Positions 1 through 5,702 of a stretch of 6,001 nucleotides of DNA are shown here, in pieces. The DNA lies in assembly GCA_937916075.1 (NCBI GenBank), contig CALGHW010000104.1, positions 1-6,001 of the forward strand, written 5' to 3'. Under the pieces are notes generated by a model. It saw only the letters and a list, made by a program, of their open reading frames with translations. It did no database searches and had not been told where the DNA came from. The position numbers and the translations under genes were made by a program. Every line of letters starts with the position of its first letter. Position 1 is the first letter of the stretch. The stretch is from an uncultured Prevotella sp. Lineage in GTDB: Bacteria > Bacteroidota > Bacteroidia > Bacteroidales > Bacteroidaceae.

Positions 1-398
1 TCCACGAGGAGGGGCCTTACACCACCCGTGCCGGCAACCTGGTCCACCTGCGCAGTGACTTCACCTTTAAGCTTTCCGACTGTCATCATGTGGGTGACTT
101 GTTGGAATCCCTTCATCCCACTCCCGCCGTGTGTGGGTTGCCCAAGGCCGCTACCTGTCGTTTTATTCTGGACAACGAGGCCCTTCCGCGCCGCTATTAC
201 AGTGGCTTTATGGGCCCTTTGTGTCCTGGCGGTGACAGTCATCTGTTTGTCACGCTCCGGTGTATGCGGATGGAGGGCCGGCGCTATACGCTCTATGCCG
301 GCGGAGGCTTGCTGGCCGACAGTGAGGAGGAGCGCGAGTGGCAGGAGACGGAGGCCAAGATGGAGACGATGAGGCGCGTCATATTCGCTGGTGTGTGA
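1..398 (+). CDS. menF: Isochorismate synthase MenF, C-terminal part (5' end outside window)
   Basis: This is the last 131 residues of a chorismate-utilising enzyme; the first whole codon is at position 3 and the stop TGA is at 396-398. The enzyme isomerises chorismate to isochorismate, the entry step of menaquinone synthesis, in the cytoplasm with Mg2+. The sequence shows the hallmark block LHPTPAVCGLPKAAT (about 102-146), then a YYSGFMGP segment, LFVTLRC, the YAGGGLLADS block and the closing EW.ET..K motif near the C-terminus, in the order normal for MenF/EntC/TrpE-type chorismate-binding domains. Followed downstream by menDBCE, it is best called MenF rather than a siderophore (EntC) or salicylate isochorismate synthase. 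The N-terminal part cannot be judged. No U-tract terminator follows directly; a putative miniature transposon begins 14 nt after the stop. Confidence 0.9.
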   Translation, partial: HEEGPYTTRAGNLVHLRSDFTFKLSDCHHVGDLLESLHPTPAVCGLPKAATCRFILDNEALPRRYYSGFMGPLCPGGDSHLFVTLRCMRMEGRRYTLYAGGGLLADSEEEREWQETEAKMETMRRVIFAGV

Positions 399-403
399 TA
401 CCC

Positions 404-411
404 ATTTGTTT
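404..411. repeat. Left copy of 8-bp direct repeat (putative target-site duplication)
   Basis: ATTTGTTT abuts the left terminal inverted repeat and is repeated exactly at 705-712, directly after the right one. A low-complexity T-rich word can recur by chance, so the symmetric placement is the main support. Confidence 0.5.
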
Positions 412-430
412 CGACCTGTACAGTTGAAAA
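412..430 (+). repeat. Left terminal inverted repeat of the putative MITE
   Basis: CGACCTGTACAGTTGAAAA here matches the reverse complement of 686-704 (CAAGCTGTACAGTTGAAAA) at 17 of 19 positions, including 15 consecutive bases at 416-430. The repeat contains the 8-bp palindrome CTGTACAG. Confidence 0.65.
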
Positions 431-433
431 CGA

Positions 434-459
434 TAGTGGGTGTCTCACCGCACCCACTA
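434..459. repeat. Perfect 9-bp stem-loop inside the putative MITE
   Basis: TAGTGGGTG (434-442) and CACCCACTA (451-459) are exact reverse complements around the 8-nt loop TCTCACCG. It lies 36 nt after the menF stop and could slow or end transcription, but it is followed by CCAAGG rather than a U-tract, so it is not a standard intrinsic terminator. Confidence 0.6.
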
Positions 460-526
460 CCAAGGACGTGATGAAAACGTCTGTCTTCTTTGATGATATT
501 TTATTACATTCGTTTATACCAAGAAA

Positions 527-611
527 AGAAAGTTGCCTAATTACGAAGAGAAAGTTGCCTGATTTCTGGGAGAAACTTGGCAGGTTTCTCTTCGTAATTA
601 GGCAACTTTCT
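527..611. repeat. 85-bp long palindrome (27-bp perfect outer stem)
   Basis: Positions 527-553 and 585-611 are exact reverse complements over 27 bp. Pairing continues inward with small mismatches (TGCC 556-559 with GGCA 579-582, TTTCT 563-567 with AGAAA 571-575), leaving a GGG loop at 568-570, so the whole stretch can fold into one hairpin. The word GAGAAAGTTGCCT occurs at 548-560, minus its first base at 527-538, and in reverse complement at 600-612, so the palindrome is built from repeated copies of one short unit. It lies near the middle of the putative MITE. There is no flanking U-run. It could form a cruciform or stop read-through between the two convergent genes; neither role is shown by sequence alone. 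Confidence 0.75.
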
Positions 612-685
612 CATTTCAGCCGTTTCAAGTGCTCCGAAGGATGCTTTGAATGAATATAAAAAATGTTTACACTTTAATTATAGGC

Positions 686-704
686 TTTTCAACTGTACAG
701 CTTG
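686..704 (-). repeat. Right terminal inverted repeat of the putative MITE
   Basis: This is the inverted partner of 412-430, with TTTTCAACTGTACAG at 686-700 being the exact reverse complement of 416-430. It is followed directly by the second ATTTGTTT copy at 705-712. Confidence 0.65.
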
Positions 705-712
705 ATTTGTTT
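705..712. repeat. Right copy of 8-bp direct repeat (putative target-site duplication)
   Basis: ATTTGTTT follows directly after the right terminal inverted repeat and is identical to 404-411. Confidence 0.5.
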
Positions 713-735
713 TTCACCGCCACACAGCTTTTCAG

Positions 736-1599
736 TTACTCATGTGCTTTCTTCTTTCTCGCCGCTATCATGATGTAACCGAGCAAAGCGAGGAATGTCA
801 CGAGGATGCAAATCATCTGGGTGGCATACTTCTCGGGCTCAATCCAAATCTCCTTGAAGAAGTCCAAACGGCCGAGCACTTCCACCGGTACCCAGAACAC
901 AACCACCGTGGCGATAGCCATACGGATATTGGCTCCCCATGTGCTCAAACGCAACTGCTTCTTGAAGATAAAGAAACTGCCTGTCAGGCAAGCCGCGGCA
1001 ACGATACTTGTCACAGGGTGATGGTCGCCGAGGAAGTTTTTGTCGTAGCAGAACATCAGCAAGAGGTAGCTCGTCCACAGAATCATATTCAGCTCCATAA
1101 AGGTTATGATGCTTGTGTGGTGAGTCATAGGGCGGGCCGCTATCTCGTTCTTGCGAGAACGGAAGAGCACACGTTGCCACCAGTTGATGAAGTTGCAGCC
1201 GTTTTTCGTGGAGAAGATGTAGAGCGTCATCACCATCATCCACATGCCGAAGGTGGCAGGGAGTATGAGATACTCTGGTCGAGTCACCACCTCACCGTTC
1301 TCCATTTCAGGCTGTGTGCCCCATCGGGTGGCATAATACTGGAAGAGAAACTCTATCCATCCTGTCCAAAAAAGCAAGCCGCCGAAGAGTCCCCAAAGTG
1401 TCTGTTTGGTGTCGCCCTTGACGAATACACCTGTCACGACCATTACCAAACCTGCGAGACCCATAAAGAATGCGGAGTAATGCACCGCCTCCGGGGTCAT
1501 CGTCTTATCCATCATCATCATCAGCGCGTGTCCCAACGGCATGGTAAAGAGTACCACGAGGAACGAGGCGATGGATTTCCACCAATTTAATTGTTTCAT
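736..1599 (-). CDS. Unrecognised polytopic membrane protein, 287 residues
   Basis: I do not recognise the family. From ATG at 1599 the protein has about eight hydrophobic segments (roughly residues 9-29, 40-60, 66-88, 109-129, 162-184, 195-212, 224-244, 261-280) and a basic tail ending RKKKAHE, so it should be an inner-membrane protein. Histidines and methionines stand near segment ends: H24 followed by MMMM (27-30), H40, H160-H161 in MTHHTS, and H193-H194 in GDHHP. These could bind a metal or haem, but that is inference. It has no UbiA-type NDxxD motif, so it is not MenA. The frame stays open to an ATG at 1815, but that would add 72 residues translated across a likely promoter and palindromes; ATG 1599, preceded by an A-rich leader, fits better. 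The gene is convergent with menF, divergent from menD, and probably transcribed alone. Confidence 0.85.
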   Translation of the reverse strand: MKQLNWWKSIASFLVVLFTMPLGHALMMMMDKTMTPEAVHYSAFFMGLAGLVMVVTGVFVKGDTKQTLWGLFGGLLFWTGWIEFLFQYYATRWGTQPEMENGEVVTRPEYLILPATFGMWMMVMTLYIFSTKNGCNFINWWQRVLFRSRKNEIAARPMTHHTSIITFMELNMILWTSYLLLMFCYDKNFLGDHHPVTSIVAAACLTGSFFIFKKQLRLSTWGANIRMAIATVVVFWVPVEVLGRLDFFKEIWIEPEKYATQMICILVTFLALLGYIMIAARKKKAHE

Positions 1600-1705
1600 C
1601 GTATTTGTTGTTTTTAAATGATATTTTTTAAGTGACTTGCGCAGAAATCCTGCCCAAGTTATTTCGCGTATTTCTGATTGAAATGTTACCCTCTTTTTAC
1701 GGCGG

Positions 1706-1736
1706 CAAAGGGACGTATTTCTTAAATAATAGGCAA
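1706..1736 (-). promoter_or_regulatory. Candidate Bacteroidetes-type promoter of the membrane-protein gene
   Basis: Read on the minus strand, TTG (1736-1734) is followed after 20 nt by TCCCTTTG (1713-1706). The Bacteroidetes primary promoter is TTTG, 19-21 nt, TAnnTTTG, so the -7 box differs at one of its six fixed bases. Transcription would start near 1699, about 100 nt before ATG 1599, which supports that start over the one at 1815. The -33 TTG lies inside the 13-bp dyad TAGGCAATGCCTA (1730-1742), so a protein bound there could block it. Confidence 0.5.
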
Positions 1737-1742
1737 TGCCTA
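1730..1742. promoter_or_regulatory. 13-bp dyad overlapping the -33 box (operator-like)
   Basis: TAGGCA-A-TGCCTA is a perfect inverted repeat around A1736. It covers the candidate -33 element of the minus-strand promoter. No regulator is identified, and a short dyad like this can occur by chance. Confidence 0.3.
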
Positions 1743-1751
1743 AAAATAATG

Positions 1752-1766
1752 AATTTACCGTAAATT
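1752..1766. promoter_or_regulatory. 15-bp perfect dyad between the divergent promoters (operator-like)
   Basis: AATTTAC-C-GTAAATT is a perfect inverted repeat around C1759, midway between the two candidate -7 boxes (1706-1713 minus, 1804-1811 plus). The position suits a regulator controlling both genes. Its TTACC/GTAA core resembles the half-sites of the larger dyad at 1885-1905. The sequence is AT-rich, which raises the chance of a coincidental match. Confidence 0.38.
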
Positions 1767-1780
1767 TCTCATTGTGAATC

Positions 1781-1811
1781 ATGGGATATTTAGAAATTTG
1801 TCGTACCTTTG
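1781..1811 (+). promoter_or_regulatory. Candidate promoter of the menDBCE operon
   Basis: TACCTTTG at 1804-1811 is an exact match to the Bacteroidetes -7 box TAnnTTTG. The -33 box is poor: ATG at 1781-1783, spaced 20 nt, in place of TTG. Transcription would start near 1818, giving a leader of about 158 nt before menD. I see no better promoter nearer the gene. A weak -33 box would fit dependence on an activator, but this is inference. Confidence 0.5.
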
Positions 1812-1817
1812 CCATTA

Positions 1818-1975
1818 AATGGAGGCGTTCTTTATATATTGCAAAATACAGAAAACGAGCAGCAGTCTGCCCGTTTCCATATTGTTACCTATATGATATT
1901 GGTAAACGCCCGATTTTTTGATATTCAATAAAAATCCAAATGAGAGCGAGTTAGATATTTTAACTTGTATGATAA
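1818..1975 (+). other. Structured 5' leader of menD
   Basis: The presumed untranslated leader is about 158 nt. It holds a hairpin with 10 of 12 pairs at 1851-1878 (arms 1851-1862 and 1867-1878, loop CAGT). A longer-range pairing, GGCGTT (1824-1829) with AACGCC (1905-1910), would enclose that hairpin, and six T residues (1914-1919) follow 3 nt later. The segment CGTTT (1872-1876) could instead pair with AAACG (1904-1908), so alternative folds are possible. This layout resembles an attenuator or riboswitch but matches no class I know. A six-codon frame (ATG 1969, stop 1987-1989) overlaps the menD start in another frame and may be chance. Confidence 0.35.
1885..1905. promoter_or_regulatory. 21-bp near-perfect dyad in the menD leader
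   Basis: Half-sites TTACC (1885-1889) and GGTAA (1901-1905) flank a central ATAT-G-ATAT; nine of ten base pairs around G1895 are symmetric, the exception being T1890/T1900. The length and symmetry are typical of a repressor or CRP/FNR-sized operator, but the half-site is not the FNR word TTGAT. It lies about 70 nt downstream of the predicted start, so as DNA it could act as a roadblock and as RNA it could be a stem. Confidence 0.38.
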
Positions 1976-3772
1976 ATGTACAGCAATAAAGAAAACATCA
2001 ATATACTCACAGCGCTGTTGGTGGCGCATGGCATCCGAAAGGCGGTGGTCTGTCCGGGCAGTCGCAATGCGGCTATTGTGCATAATTTCAACGAGCATCC
2101 TGACATTCAGTGCTTCCCAGTGACCGACGAGCGCTCGGCCGGCTTCTATGCCTTGGGCTTGGCCCAGGCCACAGGCAGTCCGGTGGCTGTGTGTGTCACC
2201 TCGGGCACTGCGCTGCTCAACCTGGCGCCAGCCGTGGCTGAGGCTTCTTACCGTCATCAGCCGCTTGTGGTCATCTCGGCCGACAGGCCAGCCGCATGGA
2301 TAGACCAGCTCGACGGGCAAACCCTGCCGCAACCCGATGCTTTGGGACGCTTTGTGGGCAAGGCGGTCAGTCTGCCTGAGCCCAAGGATGCCACGGAGCG
2401 GTGGTTTTGCAACCGGCTGGTCAATGAGGCCCTCTATGTGGCCTCGGGGCGTGTGCCGCAGCCCGTGCATATCAATGTGCCCGTCAGTGAGCCGCTCTTT
2501 GAGTTTACGGTGGCAGACTTGCCACAGGAGCGCACCGTCAGCCGACTTGTGGACAGCTCGGATATCTGCGTGAGTTATCCATGGGGAGACGAAGGCTTTG
2601 CTGCTTTCATGGAGTATGTGGCCCCACACCACCCGATGTTGGTCATCGGGCAGACCGCTGATGCCGACAAGGCCCGTGACATCATCGCGAAATATTCACC
2701 CTGCTTTGTGGTTTTGAGCGAACCTTTGGCCAATGCCGACGGGGCTGTGCTGTTTGACGAGGTGCTGCATGCGGTGGGCGAGGACGCCGACTATATGCCC
2801 GACTGGGTTATCTATATCGGCGACACCATCGTGAGCAAGCGGCTCAGACGGTTTCTGCGACAGGCCAGTCCGCATACGGTCCTGCTGACGACGGACACCA
2901 ATCGCTGGGCCGACCCCACCATGTCCTTGACGTATGTGGCGGAGTGTACTGACTGGGACTTTCTGGAAAAGGCGGTTGACGACTTCTTCAGGTTGGAAAT
3001 ACTTGTCAAGGATGAGTATGAGCAGCGGTTAGCAGGCAAGGGTGACCCAAATGATGATGTGATGGACGGCTTGATAGCGGCCTATCTGCAATACCGCAAG
3101 CCGTTCTATGACCGTTGGCAAAAGGCCCTTCAGCAGGCGGAGGACGTGCGTGACGCTTATGAGCCGGAGTTTTCGCAGATGGCTGTCGTGAAGTACTTCG
3201 AGGAGCAATTGGAAGACCTTGATACTGACTGCTACATACACTGTGCCAACAGCTCGGTGGTGCGCTTGGCCAATATCTATGCCACTCACTATGTGTGGTG
3301 CAACCGTGGTGTCAACGGCATAGAGGGAAGCCTGAGCACAGCTGCCGGATTCGCCTTGGCTCAGGAGCCCGGTTGCAGGGTGTTCTGCCTGATAGGCGAC
3401 CTCAGCTTCTTTTATGACCAGAATGCCCTTTGGAACCAGAACTTGAAGGGCAATCTGCGTGTTATTCTGCTCAACAACCATGGCGGAGGCATCTTCCATC
3501 AGCTTCCGGGCCTCGATGACAGTCCGGCCGCCGAGCGGTTGGTGGAAGGAGTCCATACTGCCGATGCGCAGGGCATCTGCACGCAAAACGATATCGGGTA
3601 TCTGAAGGCCACGACAATGGCCGAGATGCAGATAGGCATGGTCACGCTGTTGACCCGCGAGGCCGACCGGCCGATGCTGCTGGAGGTCATGACCGACAGC
3701 CGGGAGGATGCCTTGGCGGTAAAAGACTATTATCAAAAAATAAAAGACGAGATTGGAAAACAACAAAAATAA
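1976..3772 (+). CDS. menD: SEPHCHC synthase MenD (ThDP- and Mg2+-dependent)
   Basis: The 598-residue cytoplasmic enzyme decarboxylates 2-oxoglutarate on thiamine diphosphate and adds the product to isochorismate, giving SEPHCHC. The three-domain ThDP fold is visible: an N-terminal Pyr domain with CPGSRNA (26-32), DERSA containing the cofactor-activating Glu E52, TSGTA (75-79) and SADRP (101-105); a middle domain; and a C-terminal PP domain with NRGVNGIEGSLSTAAG (443-458), the Mg/ThDP motif IGDLSFFYDQNAL (473-485) and NNHGGGIF (500-507). Counterparts of E. coli R33, E55, R107, Q118, K292, R293, S391, R395 and R413 appear as R30, E52, R104, Q115, K288, R289, S426, R430 and R444, so it should be active. 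Start ATG 1976 puts the Pyr motifs at the usual distance from the N-terminus. The length is slightly above the E. coli enzyme's. First gene of the visible operon; menB starts 4 nt after its stop. Confidence 0.97.
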   Translation: MYSNKENINILTALLVAHGIRKAVVCPGSRNAAIVHNFNEHPDIQCFPVTDERSAGFYALGLAQATGSPVAVCVTSGTALLNLAPAVAEASYRHQPLVVISADRPAAWIDQLDGQTLPQPDALGRFVGKAVSLPEPKDATERWFCNRLVNEALYVASGRVPQPVHINVPVSEPLFEFTVADLPQERTVSRLVDSSDICVSYPWGDEGFAAFMEYVAPHHPMLVIGQTADADKARDIIAKYSPCFVVLSEPLANADGAVLFDEVLHAVGEDADYMPDWVIYIGDTIVSKRLRRFLRQASPHTVLLTTDTNRWADPTMSLTYVAECTDWDFLEKAVDDFFRLEILVKDEYEQRLAGKGDPNDDVMDGLIAAYLQYRKPFYDRWQKALQQAEDVRDAYEPEFSQMAVVKYFEEQLEDLDTDCYIHCANSSVVRLANIYATHYVWCNRGVNGIEGSLSTAAGFALAQEPGCRVFCLIGDLSFFYDQNALWNQNLKGNLRVILLNNHGGGIFHQLPGLDDSPAAERLVEGVHTADAQGICTQNDIGYLKATTMAEMQIGMVTLLTREADRPMLLEVMTDSREDALAVKDYYQKIKDEIGKQQK

Positions 3773-3776
3773 AGAA

Positions 3777-4604
3777 ATGGAAAAGAGAGAATGGAAAAAA
3801 ATAGAAGGATTTGACTTTCAGGAAATCCTTTTCGAGGAGTATGACGGTATCGCCAAGATTACCATCAACCGTCCCCGCTACCGCAACGCTTTCACCCCTC
3901 GTACCACCTGGGAGATGTCGCAAGCCTTCAGTTGGTGTCGCGAGGCACAGCGTATTGGCGTGGTCATCCTGACCGGTGCCGGCGACAAGGCTTTTTGTTC
4001 GGGGGGAGATATGCACGTCAAGGGCCGTGGCGGCTATGTGGGCGAAGACGGTGTGCCGCGGCTCAATGTGCTCGATGTGCAGAAGCAGATACGTTCGCTG
4101 CCCAAGCCTGTGATAGCCATGGTCAACGGTTATGCCATCGGTGGCGGTCATGTGCTCCACTTGATGTGCGACCTCACGATAGCCTCCGAGAATGCCATCT
4201 TCGGACAGACGGGACCTAAGGTGGGCTCGTTTGACGCTGGATTCGGCGCCAGCTATCTGGCTCGTATCGTAGGCCAGAAGAAAGCCCGCGAGATTTGGTT
4301 TATGTGTCGCCAGTATAGTGCTGTGGAGGCCGAGCGTATGGGCATGGTCAACAAGGTGGTGCCCCTGGAGCGTCTGGAGGACGAGTGTGTGGAGTGGGCC
4401 GAGACGATGATGGAGCGCAGTCCGCTGGCACTCCGCATGATCAAGGCCGGGCTCAATGCCGAACTGGACGGACAGGCGGGCATCCAGGAGCTGGCCGGCG
4501 ACGCCACGATGCTCTATTACTTTCTCGATGAGGCGCAAGAAGGCGGCAAAGCCTTCCTCGAGAAGCGTAAGCCTGACTTTAAGAAATATCCCAAGTTGCC
4601 ATAA
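3777..4604 (+). CDS. menB: 1,4-dihydroxy-2-naphthoyl-CoA synthase MenB
   Basis: The 275-residue crotonase-family enzyme closes the second ring of o-succinylbenzoyl-CoA by an intramolecular Claisen condensation. Seen in the sequence: oxyanion-hole segments CSGGD (74-78) and IGGGH (121-125), then FGQTGPKVGSFDAGFGASYLA (142-162). Counterparts of E. coli Y97, G156, D163 and Y258 are Y87, G146, D153 and Y248, all at an offset of ten. Glycine in QTGP marks the bicarbonate-dependent type I enzyme, which uses bicarbonate in place of an acidic side chain. I chose ATG 3777, 4 nt after the menD stop and preceded by an A-rich stretch. An in-frame TTG at 3753 would add eight residues (MENNKNKE) and overlap menD, but ATG gives the usual family length. 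It is probably translationally linked to menD; menC follows after 29 nt. Confidence 0.96.
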   Translation: MEKREWKKIEGFDFQEILFEEYDGIAKITINRPRYRNAFTPRTTWEMSQAFSWCREAQRIGVVILTGAGDKAFCSGGDMHVKGRGGYVGEDGVPRLNVLDVQKQIRSLPKPVIAMVNGYAIGGGHVLHLMCDLTIASENAIFGQTGPKVGSFDAGFGASYLARIVGQKKAREIWFMCRQYSAVEAERMGMVNKVVPLERLEDECVEWAETMMERSPLALRMIKAGLNAELDGQAGIQELAGDATMLYYFLDEAQEGGKAFLEKRKPDFKKYPKLP

Positions 4605-4633
4605 CCTTTTTTACTGCTTCTCGTTTTTGAAAG

Positions 4634-5668
4634 ATGGATTATAAGATAAAAATCACGCCCCGCACCCTGCATTTCCGTCAGCCTGCGGGCACCTCACGAG
4701 GTGTCTATACCACCCGCGATTCCTGGTTCTTGGAACTTACTGCTCCAGGGCATCCTAATATAATAGGTATAGGAGAGTGTGCGCCGTTGCCCGACTTGAG
4801 TTGTGACGCCATTCCTGATTATGAGCCGACGCTCCGTCACTTCTGCGACTTGTTTGAGCAGACAGGCCAGATACCTTACCGGGAGATGGAGGATTATCCG
4901 TCCATGCTTTTCGGATTGGAGACGGCTGTGGCAAACAGTGGCCTGGAACCTGAGAATCATCCCTCCACGCCTTTCCTCCGTGGCGAAGAGGGCATCCCCA
5001 TCAATGGACTGGCATGGATGGGCTCGTTTGAGGAGATGAACAGCAGGATGGAGGAAAAGCTCCGTCAGGGTTTCGGTTGTGTCAAACTGAAGATAGGCGC
5101 CATCGATTTTGACGATGAGCTGGAATTGATTAAGCGTATTCGCAGCCGCTATTCCCGTCATGACGTGGAGCTTAGGGTAGATGCCAATGGAGGCTTCTCG
5201 TATGAAGAGGCTCTCTACAAGCTTGAGCTTCTCTCCCAGTATGCCATCCATTCCGTCGAACAGCCTATCCGGCAGCGCCAGTGGGGCCGTATGGCCGAGC
5301 TGTGCCGCGACGCGCCACTGCCTATCGCACTGGACGAAGAGCTTATCGGCGTGAACGACCGAGAGGGCAAAAAGCAGTTGCTCAACATCATCCGCCCTGC
5401 CTACTTGGTGCTCAAACCGTCGCTTCACGGTGGCGTCCGGGGGGTCAAGGAGTGGATAGAACTGGCGGATGAGCGTGGTGTCAAGACATGGATAACCAGT
5501 GCGCTGGAAAGCAATGTGGGACTGGATGCCGTAGCCCGCCTGGCCGACCAGGTGTACGGTCCGCATATCACGATGCCGCAAGGTCTGGGTACCGGGCAGC
5601 TCTTTACAGACAATATCGCCATGCCATTGGAAATGAGAGGCAACCGTCTTTGGAGAACTCCCCAATAA
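4634..5668 (+). CDS. menC: o-Succinylbenzoate synthase MenC (enolase superfamily)
   Basis: The 344-residue enzyme dehydrates SHCHC to o-succinylbenzoate. The enolase-superfamily plan is clear: an N-terminal capping domain (about 1-115, including GECAPLPD 47-54) and a C-terminal barrel carrying the catalytic set. Visible are the KxK motif VKLKIG (K151, K153), the three Mg2+ ligands D183 (in DANGGF), E209 (in SVEQP) and D234 (in ALDEE), and the opposing lysine K261 in LKPSLHGG. Enolase-superfamily members with these residues can also be N-acylamino-acid racemases or dipeptide epimerases; the place between menB and menE makes o-succinylbenzoate synthase the clear choice. ATG 4634 follows a TTTTTGAAAG stretch without a Shine-Dalgarno, as normal for Bacteroidetes. 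The C-terminus is complete; menE begins 34 nt downstream. Confidence 0.95.
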   Translation: MDYKIKITPRTLHFRQPAGTSRGVYTTRDSWFLELTAPGHPNIIGIGECAPLPDLSCDAIPDYEPTLRHFCDLFEQTGQIPYREMEDYPSMLFGLETAVANSGLEPENHPSTPFLRGEEGIPINGLAWMGSFEEMNSRMEEKLRQGFGCVKLKIGAIDFDDELELIKRIRSRYSRHDVELRVDANGGFSYEEALYKLELLSQYAIHSVEQPIRQRQWGRMAELCRDAPLPIALDEELIGVNDREGKKQLLNIIRPAYLVLKPSLHGGVRGVKEWIELADERGVKTWITSALESNVGLDAVARLADQVYGPHITMPQGLGTGQLFTDNIAMPLEMRGNRLWRTPQ

Positions 5669-5702
5669 GTGGCGCAAGGAGAAAGAAGACTCATTCAAGA
5701 TA

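Larger units (their letters stand above)
412..704. mobile_element. Putative 293-bp MITE-like element with terminal inverted repeats and 8-bp target duplication
   Basis: Seen directly: the two ends are inverted copies of each other over 19 bp with two mismatches (412-430 and 686-704), and the inner 15 bp (CTGTACAGTTGAAAA) are perfect. Immediately outside both ends lies the same 8-bp word ATTTGTTT (404-411 and 705-712), as expected for a target-site duplication. The interior has no credible gene, is AT-rich compared with the men genes, and holds two large palindromes (434-459 and 527-611). The element sits between the convergent 3' ends of menF and the membrane-protein gene, a neutral landing site. 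Inference: a non-autonomous element moved by a transposase encoded elsewhere that makes 8-bp duplications. I cannot name the IS family. An alternative is an invertible DNA segment, but no gene is placed to use a promoter inside it. Confidence 0.62.

Noticed and set aside
434..459. Intrinsic terminator of menF
   Set aside because: The stem is strong but no U-tract follows, so I list it only as a stem-loop.
468..653. 61-codon open frame starting MMKTSVFF inside the putative MITE
   Set aside because: It reads straight through both arms of the long palindrome, has no recognisable domain and no promoter; its codons are explained by the repeat.
1510..1522. Four-copy CAT/ATG trinucleotide run as a phase-variation tract
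   Set aside because: It has only four units, changes would stay in frame, and it simply encodes the MMMM of the membrane protein.
742..1590. 282-codon plus-strand open frame opposite the membrane-protein gene
   Set aside because: Its product is His- and Glu-rich without any fold signal because it is the complement of Met and hydrophobic codons. The minus-strand frame has clear membrane segments, a promoter and a proper start.
1600..1815. 72-residue N-terminal extension of the membrane protein from ATG 1815
   Set aside because: It would be translated across the candidate promoter and palindromes, is not hydrophobic like the rest, and ATG 1599 starts directly before the first membrane segment.
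1925..2632. 235-codon minus-strand open frame opposite the 5' part of menD
   Set aside because: The plus strand carries all MenD Pyr-domain active-site residues here; the minus frame is a shadow.
3753..3776. TTG start for menB at 3753
   Set aside because: It would add eight Asn/Lys-rich residues overlapping menD; ATG 3777 matches the usual N-terminus of Bacteroidetes MenB.
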